Part shown: piece after piece, positions 28,540 to 37,393 of the stretch
How the letters are laid out: each line of letters starts with the position of its first letter
Position numbering within the stretch: the first letter of the stretch is position 1
Origin: Methylobacterium terricola
GTDB lineage: Bacteria > Pseudomonadota > Alphaproteobacteria > Rhizobiales > Beijerinckiaceae
NCBI RefSeq assembly: GCF_006151805.1
Contig: NZ_VDDA01000002.1
Location: forward strand, 372,001-436,000
Length of the DNA: 64,000 nt
Reading direction: 5' to 3'
Translations under genes and position numbers: made by a program
Notes under the pieces: model-generated
What the model saw: the letters and a program-made list of their open reading frames with translations, nothing else
Databases searched by the model: none
What the model was told of the DNA's origin: nothing

Positions 28540-29388
28540 TTGTCCGACATTGAAACGACCGTCCCGGAGGACGAGGCCCGGCCGCGCCCGGCCGACGTGC
28601 TCGCCCATATCGAGGCCTACAAGCGGCGCGAGATCGCGGCGGCGAAGCTGCGCGTGCCGCTGGCCGAGCTCGAGAAGCGCGCGGCCAAGGCCGACCCGCC
28701 GCGCGGCTTCGCCGACGCGATCGCCGCGCATGTGGCGCAGGATCGCTTCGCCCTGATCGCCGAGATCAAGAAGGCCTCGCCGTCCCGCGGCCTGATCCGC
28801 GAGGATTTCGACCCGCCGGCCCTGGCCCGTGCCTACGAGGCCGGCGGCGCCACCTGCCTGTCGGTGCTCACCGACGAGCCGTCCTTCAAGGGCAAGCCCG
28901 AATACCTGATGGCGGCCCGCGCCGCCTGCACCCTGCCGGTTTTGCGCAAGGACTTCCTGTTCGAGCCCTACCAGGTGGTCGAGGCCCGGGCCTGGGGGGC
29001 CGATTGCATCCTGGTGATCATGGCGAGCCTCGACGACGAGGAGGCTGCGGCGCTGGTCGAGACCGCCCACGACCTCGGCATGGACGTGCTGGTCGAGGTG
29101 CATGACGAGGCCGAGCTGGCGCGCGCCCTGCCCCTCGGCACGCGGCTGATCGGCGTCAACAACCGCGACCTGCGCACCTTCAAGGTCTCGCTCGACAACG
29201 CCGTACGCCTGAGCCCGCTGATGCCGCCCGACCGGATCCTGGTCGGCGAGAGCGGCATCGGCAGCCACGCCGACGCGCAGGTGCTGGGCAAGGCCGGCAT
29301 CCGCACCCTGCTGGTCGGCGAGAGCCTGATGCGGCAGGAGGACGTGACCGCGGCGACGAGGCACCTGCTCCACGGCGATCAGGTCTGA
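28540..29388 (+). CDS. trpC: Indole-3-glycerol phosphate synthase
   Basis: TrpC is a TIM barrel that cyclises carboxyphenylaminodeoxyribulose phosphate to indole-3-glycerol phosphate. The 282-residue protein starts at TTG behind gaggggagg. It shows [52 protein letters not shown] and VGESGI, the conserved catalytic strands. Its 3' end overlaps the converging hydrolase gene by 10 bases. Confidence 0.97.
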   Translation: MSDIETTVPEDEARPRPADVLAHIEAYKRREIAAAKLRVPLAELEKRAAKADPPRGFADAIAAHVAQDRFALIAEIKKASPSRGLIREDFDPPALARAYEAGGATCLSVLTDEPSFKGKPEYLMAARAACTLPVLRKDFLFEPYQVVEARAWGADCILVIMASLDDEEAAALVETAHDLGMDVLVEVHDEAELARALPLGTRLIGVNNRDLRTFKVSLDNAVRLSPLMPPDRILVGESGIGSHADAQVLGKAGIRTLLVGESLMRQEDVTAATRHLLHGDQV

Positions 29389-30260
29389 GGAGCAGGCGGC
29401 GACGCGGTCAGGAACCCGATCAGGGCCGCGTTGACGGCCTCCGGCTCCTCGTGCTGGAGCCAGTGGGTCGCCTGCGGGAAGTCGCGCACCGCACCTTGTT
29501 CGCAGAGGCGCAGGCTCTCGCCGGCCAGCCCCCGTTCGAGCGCCGTGTCGCGCTCGCCCCACAGCACCAGGACCGGCGGCCGGATCGGCCCCGGTGCCGG
29601 GTCGCGCGTCAGGCGCAGCGCCCGGTACCAGTTGAGCATCGCGGTGATCGCGCCGGGCCGGCGCCAGGCGGCGGCGTAGAGGTCGAGGTCGTGCGGGCTG
29701 AAGGCGCCGGGCCGGCTCGACGCGGTCAGGGCGCGGCGCAAGGCGGCGCAGTCGCCCGCCCGGAGCAGCGCCTCGGGCAGGCCGGGAATCTGGAAGAACC
29801 CGACGTAGAAGCTCCGCAGCGCCTGGCTCGGATGCCGGCGGGCATAGGCGCCGAAGACGTCCGGATGCGGCGCGTTGAGGATTGCCAGCCGCCCGATCCG
29901 GTCGGGGAAGCGGGCGGCCGCCCACCAGGCGACGAGGCCGCCCCAATCGTGACCGACGAGGCGGAAACGGTCCTGGCCGAGGGCATCGGCGAGGCCGATC
30001 ACGTCTTCGGCGAGGCGGTCGAGGTGATAGGGAGCGATCCCCTCCGGCCGGCTCGACTGGCCGTAGCCGCGCTGGTCCGGCGCCACCACGCGCAGGCCCG
30101 CCCCGGCCAGCGGGCCGATCTGGTGCCGCCAGCTCCACCAGGTCTCGGGAAAGCCGTGGAGGAGCACGGTCAGCGGCCCGTCCGCCGGACCGGCCTCGGC
30201 GATGTTGAAGGTGAGGCCTCGGACGGGGATGCGCCGGGTGGCGGGCTCGGTCGGCATCAT
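29379..30260 (-). CDS. Alpha/beta hydrolase, epoxide-hydrolase-like
   Basis: The 293-residue protein has the oxyanion motif [19 protein letters not shown], the nucleophile elbow VGHDWGG (Asp nucleophile, as in epoxide hydrolases and haloalkane dehalogenases), the acid strand VLVLWGERD and the catalytic His in [11 protein letters not shown]. An Asp nucleophile with HGFPE favours soluble epoxide hydrolase. The start at 30260 has the ribosome site aggagg; the substrate is unknown. Confidence 0.88.
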   Translation of the reverse strand: MMPTEPATRRIPVRGLTFNIAEAGPADGPLTVLLHGFPETWWSWRHQIGPLAGAGLRVVAPDQRGYGQSSRPEGIAPYHLDRLAEDVIGLADALGQDRFRLVGHDWGGLVAWWAAARFPDRIGRLAILNAPHPDVFGAYARRHPSQALRSFYVGFFQIPGLPEALLRAGDCAALRRALTASSRPGAFSPHDLDLYAAAWRRPGAITAMLNWYRALRLTRDPAPGPIRPPVLVLWGERDTALERGLAGESLRLCEQGAVRDFPQATHWLQHEEPEAVNAALIGFLTASPPAPQT

Positions 30261-30390
30261 CGCGGCGGCCTCCTCTCGGTTCTCACCCGGCGAGAGCGGA
30301 ACGCGGCAGGAGGACAGCGGCTCCCGTGCCTCGCGAGAGTTGCGCCGGTGCATCACCTGCGTCCCGGATGCCACGGAACGCCGAGCGGCC

Positions 30391-30418
30391 CTTGCCAGCG
30401 CGGCCGGCAGGGCTTAAT
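30391..30418 (+). promoter_or_regulatory. Candidate promoter of the SuhB/MmgR-like sRNA
   Basis: CTTGCC (30391-30396), a 16-base spacer and CTTAAT (30413-30418) approximate the rhizobial CTTGAC-N17-CTATAT promoter and would start RNA near 30425, at the base of the first sRNA hairpin. Confidence 0.5.
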
Positions 30419-30423
30419 CCTGA

Positions 30424-30514
30424 TCTGGCAACGCGGCGATGGCGTCGCGGCGTTGCTGCCCTCTTTGGGCGTTTCCTCCCTAGACTTGGGCCACACCTCG
30501 CGTGTGGCCTTTTT
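30424..30514 (+). ncRNA. SuhB/MmgR-like small regulatory RNA
   Basis: The predicted RNA of about 90 bases forms a first hairpin GCAACGC...GCGTTGC (30428-30456) with an inner GCGA/TCGC stem. It then has a single-stranded linker tgccctctttgggcgtttcctccc containing a CCUCCC anti-Shine-Dalgarno run, then a terminator hairpin ggccacac-ctcgc-gtgtggcc with five Us (30489-30514). This two-hairpin layout and linker match my recollection of the rhizobial SuhB/MmgR sRNA family (MmgR restrains polyhydroxybutyrate accumulation in Sinorhizobium). Family membership is from memory and needs a covariance search. Confidence 0.7.
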
Positions 30515-30795
30515 CTTAGGTGCAGACGGATCTGTCAACGGCCAAGCCGGCCCGAAGCGGTGAGAATCGACCCCGTCCGGCGCATCCCGGGAGATGATCG
30601 TCCTCCGCTCGCCGGGTCACGCAGACGAATCGTCTCGCGCACCACTTGGTCTCGGTCGTTTCTCGGGCCTCGACGCAATCATCGTGCAATGGTCTGGTGG
30701 TCTAGATGCGCCGCGTCGCCGTGCGGGGGCGCACAGCGTCGCTCTCGGCAAGAGCTTACACGGTCGATCATCATGACAGACGGGGAGGCCCGGCC

Positions 30796-30888
30796 ATGTT
30801 CAGGCAGCGATTCGACGATATCCGGTTCCTCCTCACCCTGACGGCGGTCGCGGTGGCAGGCGCTCTTCTCACGACCTTGCTCGGATAA
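30796..30888 (+). CDS. 30-residue putative membrane protein
   Basis: ATG at 30796 is preceded by the ribosome site ggggagg (30782-30788) and encodes MFRQRFDDIRFLL followed by a hydrophobic helix TLTAVAVAGALLTTLLG, then a stop. The charged N-terminus plus a single span is typical of bacterial small membrane proteins. It is too short for homology to decide; a frame upstream in phase opens at 30706 but lacks a good ribosome site. It ends 6 bases before the converging kinase stop. Confidence 0.5.
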   Translation: MFRQRFDDIRFLLTLTAVAVAGALLTTLLG

Positions 30889-30894
30889 CCGGCC

Positions 30895-31839
30895 TCACGC
30901 GGCGCCCCTCAACATCGCCGCCAGGGCAGCCCGGTCCGGCAAGGCGTCGAACACCCCTCTCTCCCGCACCACGCAGGCGCCGCAGGCCGCGGCGATCCGC
31001 AACGCCTCCGGCAACGGGCGCGCTTCCGCCAGGGCGACCGCGAGGCCGGCCGTGAACGCGTCGCCAGCTCCCATCGTATCGACCGCCGCGACGGGCAAGG
31101 CCGGCTGGACCAGGGCCGGGCCGCCGGCCGGAACGGCCACCGCGCCGCCCGCCCCCAGCGTGACCACGACGAGGTCCGGCCCGCGCGCGTGCAACGCCCG
31201 GGCGACCGGTTCGAGCTGCGCCGCCGCCGCTTCCGGCACGGCGAGCCCGAGGGCGGCCGCGAAGGATGCCGCCTCGACCGCGTTCACCACCAGGATCCCG
31301 GAATTCCGCAGGATCGCCGGTGCCGGCATCCGGAACGGCGACGGGTTGAGCAGGGTGCGGGTGCCGGCCGCTCGCGCGATCCCGAAGGCCTCCGCCACCG
31401 CCGCGTCGCCGGTCTCGAACTGCGCCAGGACCAGGGCCGCCCCGGCGATGGCCGCGGCCGCCTCCCGCACCTGCGCGGGCCCGAGCCGGGTATTCGCGCC
31501 CGGATGCACCGCGAGACAGTTCTCGCCCGCCGCATCGGTGAAGCCGATGCCGGCCCCGGTCGGGCCGGGGAGCCGGCGCAGCATGGAGGGCGACAGGCCG
31601 GCCCGGACCAGGGCCGGCTCGGCCAGGGCCGACAGCGCGTCGTCCCCGATCGCGAACAGGCCGTCGATCGTGGCGCCGAGGCGCCGGGCGCCGACCGCGA
31701 GGTTCAGCCCCTTGCCGCCCGGCTCGATCAGGAAAGCCTGTGCCTGCAGGGATTCGCCGGCTCGCGGCAGACGTTCAACCGTGGCAGAACAGGCGGCCAC
31801 GAAGCTTCCAAGGACGAAGAGAGCCGGATTGGCCGCCAT
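30895..31839 (-). CDS. PfkB/ribokinase-family carbohydrate kinase
   Basis: The 314-residue kinase has an N-terminal FVLGSFVAACSATVERLPRAGE, the GGKGLNLAVGARRLGA PfkB signature 1, NPSPFR, VVNAVEAASF and the C-terminal signature DTMGAGDAFTAGLA with the catalytic Asp. It phosphorylates a sugar or nucleoside. The start at 31839 was chosen within a longer frame. It is divergent from a GntR/UTRA regulator across about 100 bases, which probably controls it. The substrate cannot be read from the sequence. Confidence 0.9.
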   Translation of the reverse strand: MAANPALFVLGSFVAACSATVERLPRAGESLQAQAFLIEPGGKGLNLAVGARRLGATIDGLFAIGDDALSALAEPALVRAGLSPSMLRRLPGPTGAGIGFTDAAGENCLAVHPGANTRLGPAQVREAAAAIAGAALVLAQFETGDAAVAEAFGIARAAGTRTLLNPSPFRMPAPAILRNSGILVVNAVEAASFAAALGLAVPEAAAAQLEPVARALHARGPDLVVVTLGAGGAVAVPAGGPALVQPALPVAAVDTMGAGDAFTAGLAVALAEARPLPEALRIAAACGACVVRERGVFDALPDRAALAAMLRGAA

Positions 31840-31940
31840 GCCGTTGCCCGTGTCGATGTCCACGTCGATCTCCAAGCCGTTGCCGCCTCGTCGTCCCGTC
31901 ACCGCGCCGGCGCGCGGCCGCCGCAAAGGCTGACCTGCGG

Positions 31941-32720
31941 ATGCCCGAGCACCCGTCCGGGCCCGGCCCGGGACAGCCTGCCCTCGTGAGCCTGGTGCGG
32001 CTGCGCCACGATACCGCGAAGCCGCTCTACCAGCAGTTGGAGGAGCAGCTGCGGGCGCTGATCGAGGAGGGTATCGTGGCGGGCGGCACGACGCTCCCGG
32101 CCGAGCGGCCCTTCGCCGAGGCGCTCGGCGTCAGCCGCACCACGGTGCAGCGCTGCTACGATTCCCTGCGCCGCCAGCACTACCTCACGGCGCATGGCCG
32201 GCACGGCTTCATCGTCGCTGCCGGGCGCACCCGGCTCAGCCCCGGCATGGACCGGCTCAAGGGCTTCACCGAGGAGATGCGCGAGCTCGGCCGCGTGCCC
32301 TCGACGCGGATCGTCGAGCGTCGGGTGGCCCAGGACCGCTCGATCGCCTCGCTGTTCGGCCTTCCCTCGACCGCGCCGTTCCTCAAGCTGGTGCGCATCC
32401 GCTGCGGCGACGGCATGCCGCTGTCGCGCGAGGTGGCGTGGTACGACCTCACGGCGGTGCCGGCCCTGGCCGAGGCCGATCTCGGCGGCTCGGTCTACGC
32501 GTTCCTGGGGGCTCATGGCGCCGCCCTGGTGCGCTGCCGCCAGACCATCGAGGCGGCGACCCCGGACGAGGCCGAGTGCGCGGTGTTCGGCTTCACCCAA
32601 CCCCTCCCCTGCCTGCTGATCAAGCGGCATTCCTATGCCCGCGACGACCGCATGATCGAGTACGTCGAGGGCCTGTTCCGCGGCGACGCCTACGCCTACC
32701 GGCTCGATCTCAGGGCGTGA
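31941..32720 (+). CDS. GntR-family transcriptional regulator (HutC/UTRA type)
   Basis: The 259-residue protein has an N-terminal winged helix (KPLYQQLEEQLRALIEEG, LPAERPFAEALGVSRTTVQRCYDSLRRQ) and a C-terminal UTRA ligand domain (PFLKLVRIRCGDGMPLSREVAWYD, TPDEAECAVFG, YEVEGLFRGDAY-like end). UTRA regulators usually bind sugar phosphates or amino-acid derivatives. Its divergent partner is a PfkB-type kinase, the likely target. The 3' end overlaps the converging LuxR-type gene by 25 bases. Confidence 0.9.
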   Translation: MPEHPSGPGPGQPALVSLVRLRHDTAKPLYQQLEEQLRALIEEGIVAGGTTLPAERPFAEALGVSRTTVQRCYDSLRRQHYLTAHGRHGFIVAAGRTRLSPGMDRLKGFTEEMRELGRVPSTRIVERRVAQDRSIASLFGLPSTAPFLKLVRIRCGDGMPLSREVAWYDLTAVPALAEADLGGSVYAFLGAHGAALVRCRQTIEAATPDEAECAVFGFTQPLPCLLIKRHSYARDDRMIEYVEGLFRGDAYAYRLDLRA

Positions 32721-33352
32721 GCCGGCGCCTCGGCGTAGGCGACCGGCAGCTGCACCGCCGCCACCAGGGCGACGAGCTGGCTCTGCTGCTTGGTGCCGGT
32801 CTTCAGGAAGATGCGGGCGACATGGGTGCGCGCCGTGGTGACGCTGATGCCGAGCTCGGCCGCGATCTCGGACAGGCAGCCGCCGCGGGCGAGCGCCCCG
32901 CCGACCTGCGCCTCGGCCCGGGTCAGACCGTACAGGGTGCGCAGCTGCACCTCGATCCGCCCTTGCGCCTCGACCAGCCCCTGGGACCGCAGCAGCCGCG
33001 CCACCACCAGCGCCCGGCCGGATGCCTCGGCCGCGGGCTCGGCCAGGGACGAGACGCAGACCGAGATGCCCGGCTCGTCCGTGGTCCCGCCCTCGAGATG
33101 CAGGAAGCCGCCGGTCTCGCCGGCCCTGCCGTCGCAGGCGGCCTGGATCAGGGCGTGGAGGCGCGAGCGCCCCTCCCCGGTCCGGGCGCCGAGGCTGCCG
33201 GCCAGATGGCCGACCAGCGCCCCGTCCGGACGGTCGAGGAGGTCGGCCGCCTCGCGGTTGGCATGGAGGATGCGTGCCTGCCGGTCGACCACCAGAACCG
33301 CCAGGGCGAGGGCATCGAGGGCTGCCGCCGCCGCGGGTTGCCAGGCGGTCAC
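32696..33352 (-). CDS. LuxR-type regulator with PAS-like sensor
   Basis: From the GTG at 33352 the product is 218 residues. A PAS-like N-terminus (ALDALALAVLVVDRQARILHANREAADLL) leads to a LuxR helix-turn-helix (LYGLTRAEAQVGGALARG, LSEIAAELGISVTTARTHVARIFLKTGTKQQSQLV). Expected role: DNA-binding response to an intracellular signal. The frame is open back to 33559, but those codons are low-complexity and lack domain features. The start is therefore uncertain. Confidence 0.8.
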   Translation of the reverse strand: MTAWQPAAAAALDALALAVLVVDRQARILHANREAADLLDRPDGALVGHLAGSLGARTGEGRSRLHALIQAACDGRAGETGGFLHLEGGTTDEPGISVCVSSLAEPAAEASGRALVVARLLRSQGLVEAQGRIEVQLRTLYGLTRAEAQVGGALARGGCLSEIAAELGISVTTARTHVARIFLKTGTKQQSQLVALVAAVQLPVAYAEAPAHALRSSR

Positions 33353-33912
33353 GGCGCGGTGGTCCCGGTCAGGCGGCTGCGCCGCCGCCGCTCGCCGGTC
33401 CCCGCGTTGCCGCCTCGGACCAGTCCGTCCCGGACGTCGCCATCCCGTGCGCTTGCATGCATCGTCGCCCCCCGGCAGAACTCCGCGGCCGGGCGGGTCG
33501 CGACCCGCCTTGGATCCATTTAAGTACCAAAATCTCTGCAGCACAAGACTGTTTCTCACGGCATCGCCGCGCGGTCTCAGTCAATCAAGATTGATAGTTC
33601 TGGGGACGGATGCTTGCGCGCTGTATCGAACGGGGGTTGCCGGCTGGGATTGGCGTCATCCTTTCGGAGGAGAGACGAAAGCCGCACAGGGCCGGGCGGC
33701 GAGGAGCGGCGCGGGCGCGATGGTCGTGGCAAGCCTAGGGCCATCCGCCCTGAGGTCACCCGCCGTCCCGTCCAGGATAGCCGGTGCGGCAAGACATCGG
33801 GTCCAGCCAGTCCCACGCGTGATGACCCTAGGGAAAACGACCCGCTTCGTCGTCGTGACGGTCTCGTCGAGCGGCGGGGCGCGCAAGACGAGGCGGGGCG
33901 GACCTGTCGCCG
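33353..33912. other. 560-base intergenic region
   Basis: No convincing gene. A less GC-rich stretch (about 33515-33610) contains the small palindrome atcaa-ga-ttgat (33584-33595) and may hold promoter elements for the LuxR-type gene. The right half has only low-complexity frames antisense to nothing recognised. No terminator or known RNA motif was found. Confidence 0.4.
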
Positions 33913-35034
33913 TCAGGCCGGCGCGCGCACCGGCCGCTTGCGCCGGCGCCAGATCAGGCGGCCGAGGGCGGTGCCGGCCCGGCGGCAGAACAGGGCGGCG
34001 GCCAGGAACCACGCGAGGCCGAGCCAAAGCCCCTGGAGGATCGCGAGCAATCCCGAGCCGAGCACCAGGGCGCCGCGGCCGAGCAGCGCCAGGACCGCCC
34101 GGGTGCGGCCGCCCATCCCCTCGGACAGCCGCGCGACCCGGCGCAGGTCGTCGGCGTTCTCGGCCACCGACAGGGCCTGCAGGGTGCCGCGGGCGCCGAG
34201 CCGGGCCTGGATCCGGGCCGATTGCTCGCCGACACCCCGGATCTCCCGGAGGGCTCCAGGCCGCAGCACCCCCGTCGCACCCTGGCGCAAGGCCGCGAGG
34301 TCGAGCCGGCCGGCGGCCGCGGTGGCGAGGCCCAAGGCCTCGCGGTCGATGGCGGCGCCGGCGCTGCGGGACAGTCGCGCGGCGAGCGGCCGCGACAGCT
34401 TGCCGGTGCGGGCGGCGAGCTTCAAGGTCGTGGTGCCGGCATGGACCGGCACGCTGGTGCCGAGCGAGACGATGGTGGCGCCGGTGAGGGCCAGCCCGGC
34501 GGTCGCGAGGCCGAGCATCAGCGGGTCGTAGGCCTCGCCGCGGGCGAGCCGCCCGCCCTCGCGCCACAGGTCGCGCAGGTCGCCGTAGCCGACGAGGTCG
34601 CCCGCCACCGCGCCGGCGAGGCCGGCGAGGCCCGCCCCCTCGCCGCTGACGAAGCCGGTCGCGGCCTCCCCGAGCGCCCGGCGCGGCGCGCTCGCTGCCA
34701 GCGCCTCGACCCGCGCCCGGCGCTCGGGCGAGACCGCCACGCCCTGCGCGGCGGCGAGGTCGAGGAAGCTCCGTGCCAGATCGTCGTCGCCGGCCTCGAT
34801 CGCGGCGTCGAGGCCGGCGCCGATCCGCGCCGCGTCGGCGACCGCCGGCAGGCGCAAGGACGCGAGGGCGGCCGGATCGTCGGCGGCCGCGTGCAGGTGG
34901 AAGGCCTGCCCCGCCGCCGGCAGCAGCACGGGCGCCGTTCCGGCGATTCCGGCGCCGCCGAGCAGCAGCAGGGCGGCCGCCGCGGGCCGGCGCCAGGGTC
35001 GGGTTCGGCGCGGATCCGGCACGGGCGCGTCCAT
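33913..35034 (-). CDS. Hypothetical membrane protein downstream of the ALS-like gene
   Basis: The 373-residue protein has an N-terminal hydrophobic segment (AAAALLLLGGAGIAGTAPVLL), a long Ala/Leu/Arg-rich helical middle with hydrophobic stretches (GLAGAVAGDLVGYGDL, MLGLATAGLALTGATIVSLG) and a C-terminal membrane hairpin (GRGALVLGSGLLAILQGLWLGLAWFLAAALF) before a basic tail. I do not recognise the family. It starts 3 bases after the stop of the acetolactate-synthase-like gene, so the two are almost certainly co-transcribed. Confidence 0.65.
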   Translation of the reverse strand: MDAPVPDPRRTRPWRRPAAAALLLLGGAGIAGTAPVLLPAAGQAFHLHAAADDPAALASLRLPAVADAARIGAGLDAAIEAGDDDLARSFLDLAAAQGVAVSPERRARVEALAASAPRRALGEAATGFVSGEGAGLAGLAGAVAGDLVGYGDLRDLWREGGRLARGEAYDPLMLGLATAGLALTGATIVSLGTSVPVHAGTTTLKLAARTGKLSRPLAARLSRSAGAAIDREALGLATAAAGRLDLAALRQGATGVLRPGALREIRGVGEQSARIQARLGARGTLQALSVAENADDLRRVARLSEGMGGRTRAVLALLGRGALVLGSGLLAILQGLWLGLAWFLAAALFCRRAGTALGRLIWRRRKRPVRAPA

Positions 35035-35037
35035 GGT

Positions 35038-36693
35038 CTAGCCGGGCTCGACCTGCGGGACGTGGCCGCCGAGCTCGTCGACCAGCACCCGGGTGTTCTC
35101 GGAGTAATCGACCGGCACCGCGACGAGGTGCACCCCGCCCGCCGCGAAGGCCGCCTCCAGGGTCGGCGCCAGCGCCTCCGCCGACGCCACGCGGTGGCCG
35201 GTGGCGCCGTAGGATTCGGCGTAAGCGACGAAATCCGGGTTGCCGAAGGTCATGCCGTAATCGGGGAAGCGGTCGACCGCCTGCTTCCAGCGGATCATGC
35301 CGTAGGCCCGGTCGTCGAGGACCAGCACCACCAGGTCGAGCTTCAGGCGCACCGCCGTCTCGAGCTCCTGGCTGTTCATCATGAAGCCGCCGTCGCCGCA
35401 GACCGCCAGCACCCGGCGTCCCGGATGGACGAGCTTCGCCATCATCGCCGAGGGCAGGCCCGCCCCCATCGTGGCGAGGGCATTGTCGAGGAGCAGCGTG
35501 TTGGCGACGTGGGTGCGGTAGTTGCGGGCGAACCAGATCTTGTACATGCCGTTGTCGAGGCAGACGATGCCGTCCTCCGGCATCACCGCCCGGACGTCGT
35601 GGACGAGGCGCTGCGGCGTCACCGGGAAGCGGTCCTCCTCGGCCCGGTCGTTGATCCGGGCGAGGATGTGCCGGCGCATCTCGAGCAATCCCGGCTCGGG
35701 GTCGAGCCGGCCGCCGAGGCGGTCGGCGAGCGCCGTGACGGTGGTGCCGATGTCGCCCACCACCTCGGCATCGGGATGGAACACCTGCTCGACGCTGGCC
35801 GAGACGTAGCCGACATGGATCACCCGCGGGCCCCCGGCGACCCGGCCCATCAGGAAGGGCGGCTTCTCGACGGTGTCGTGACCGATCGAGACGATCAGGT
35901 CGGCGCTGTCGATCGCCTCGTGGACGTAGTCGCGCTCGGAGAGCGCCGCGGTGCCGACATAGAGGTTCGAGCCGCCGGTGACAGCGCCCTTGCCCATCTG
36001 GGTGTTGAAGAACGGGATCCGGGTGCGGCGCACGAAATCCGACAGCGGCTCGACCAGCCGCGGACGGTTGCCGGCGGCGCCGATCATGATCAGCGGGCGG
36101 CGGGCCTGCAGGATCATCGCGGCGGCCCGCGCGATGGCCGCGGGGTTCGCCACCGGCTGGTCGATCGGGTGCGACGGCACCAGGGCGACGTCGGCCTCCT
36201 CGGCGGCGATGTCCTCGGGCAGTTCGAGGTGGACCGGGCCCGGCCGCTCCTCGGTGGCGACCCGGAAGGCGTCGCGCACGATGGTCGGGATCGACGCGGC
36301 CGACACGATCTGGCGCGTCATCTTGGTGAGCGGCCGCATCGCCGCGATCACGTCGACGATCTGGAACCGGGCCTGGCGGGCGCTCATGATCGGCTTCTGG
36401 CCGGTCAGCATCAGCATCGGCATCGCGCCGAGATGGGCGTAGGCCGCGCCCGTCGTGAAGTTGAGGGCGCCGGGCCCGAGCGTCGAGATGCAGACTCCCG
36501 GCCGGCCGGTGAGCCGCCCGTGCGTCGCCGCCATGAAGGCCGCCGCCTGCTCGTGCCGGGTCAGCACCAGCTCGATCCTGGAGCTGCGCAGGGATTCGAC
36601 GACGTCGAGGTTCTCCTCGCCCGGGATGCCGAAGATCCGGTCCACGCCCTCGTTCTCGAGGGCGGCCACGAGGAGATCGGAACCTTTGGCCAT
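35038..36693 (-). CDS. Acetolactate-synthase-like thiamine diphosphate enzyme
   Basis: The 551-residue enzyme has the ALS large-subunit layout: IFGIPGEENLDVVESL, the catalytic Glu region LVLTRHEQAAAFMA, GPGALNFTTGAAYAHLGAMP, a central FAD-like domain and the ThDP motif GDGGFMMN...LVVLVLDDRAYGMI. It resembles catabolic acetolactate synthase (AlsS) and related enzymes rather than biosynthetic IlvB, and no IlvN regulatory subunit is adjacent. Product acetolactate would lead to acetoin, but the reaction is inferred from the family. The ribosome site aggagga precedes ATG. Its downstream partner is a membrane protein of unknown role. Confidence 0.85.
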   Translation of the reverse strand: MAKGSDLLVAALENEGVDRIFGIPGEENLDVVESLRSSRIELVLTRHEQAAAFMAATHGRLTGRPGVCISTLGPGALNFTTGAAYAHLGAMPMLMLTGQKPIMSARQARFQIVDVIAAMRPLTKMTRQIVSAASIPTIVRDAFRVATEERPGPVHLELPEDIAAEEADVALVPSHPIDQPVANPAAIARAAAMILQARRPLIMIGAAGNRPRLVEPLSDFVRRTRIPFFNTQMGKGAVTGGSNLYVGTAALSERDYVHEAIDSADLIVSIGHDTVEKPPFLMGRVAGGPRVIHVGYVSASVEQVFHPDAEVVGDIGTTVTALADRLGGRLDPEPGLLEMRRHILARINDRAEEDRFPVTPQRLVHDVRAVMPEDGIVCLDNGMYKIWFARNYRTHVANTLLLDNALATMGAGLPSAMMAKLVHPGRRVLAVCGDGGFMMNSQELETAVRLKLDLVVLVLDDRAYGMIRWKQAVDRFPDYGMTFGNPDFVAYAESYGATGHRVASAEALAPTLEAAFAAGGVHLVAVPVDYSENTRVLVDELGGHVPQVEPG

Positions 36694-36817
36694 CGGGCGC
36701 TCCTCCTGGATACTTGCCTCTTGAAGTAAGTTCGCGGAGGATCCTGCGCAACCGAGTGACGCAGCGGATTTCAGGTCCGTCGATCGCGGTCGGCCGCCTC
36801 TCGGCGGGGCCCTCCCC

Positions 36818-37393
36818 TCACTCCTGCTGGCGCGGCCGCCGCGGCGGCCGCGCCGCCATCGCGGCGGAGGCCAGCGCGTCCGCGGGGGCGGGCTTGCCGG
36901 CCGGCGGGCGCGCCTTCGCGGGGGCGGGCTCGGGCGAGGCTTTGGACGCCGGCTTCGCCGTCTCCGGTCCCTTCCCCGGCCCCTTCTCCGGTCCCTTGGC
37001 CGATCCCTTCCCGGGGGCCTTGATGGGTCCCCTGGCCGGCTTCGCCCTGGCGGCTGGCGGCGCCACCGGGTCGCGGTCGGCGGCGAGCGCCATCAGGTGA
37101 CGGCGATGCGCGACCGCCGGACCGTCCTTGAGGTCTGGATGGTGCTTGTCGAGGCGGGTGGCGAGCGCCTTGACCTCGGCATCCTTCAGCCCGTCGACGA
37201 TCAGCGCCAGGGGCTGGGGGCCGAGCGCGTTGCGTACCGCGCGCAACCCCGCCAGGTCGAGGGTCTTGGCCTTCAGCTGCTTGGTCACCAGGGCGTGGGC
37301 GGCCTTGGTGACGTCGCTGCGGATCGCCGGGAACGCCTCCGGCGCCTCCGCGATCGCGCACAGGACCGCGAGGCCGTCGATCTCAAGCGCCAT
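36818..37393 (-). CDS. Hypothetical ParA-partner protein with Lys/Pro-rich tail
   Basis: The 191-residue protein has a helical N-terminal domain (about 1-110: LAVLCAIAEAPEAFPAIRSDVTKAAHALVTKQL, LIVDGLKDAEVKALATRLDKHH) and a disordered C-terminal tail rich in Lys, Pro, Gly and Ala (GPIKAPGKGSAKGPEKGPGKGP). It overlaps the end of parA by 11 bases, so it is co-translated with it. Basic Pro/Lys tails are typical of proteins that contact DNA or a ParA ATPase; this is inference. No ParB helix-turn-helix is visible. Confidence 0.65.
   Translation of the reverse strand: MALEIDGLAVLCAIAEAPEAFPAIRSDVTKAAHALVTKQLKAKTLDLAGLRAVRNALGPQPLALIVDGLKDAEVKALATRLDKHHPDLKDGPAVAHRRHLMALAADRDPVAPPAARAKPARGPIKAPGKGSAKGPEKGPGKGPETAKPASKASPEPAPAKARPPAGKPAPADALASAAMAARPPRRPRQQE

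Noticed and set aside
33656..36751. A 1031-codon minus-strand open frame across the ALS-like and membrane-protein genes
   Set aside because: It is an off-frame shadow of two recognisable genes and has Arg/Pro/Gly-rich noise translation.
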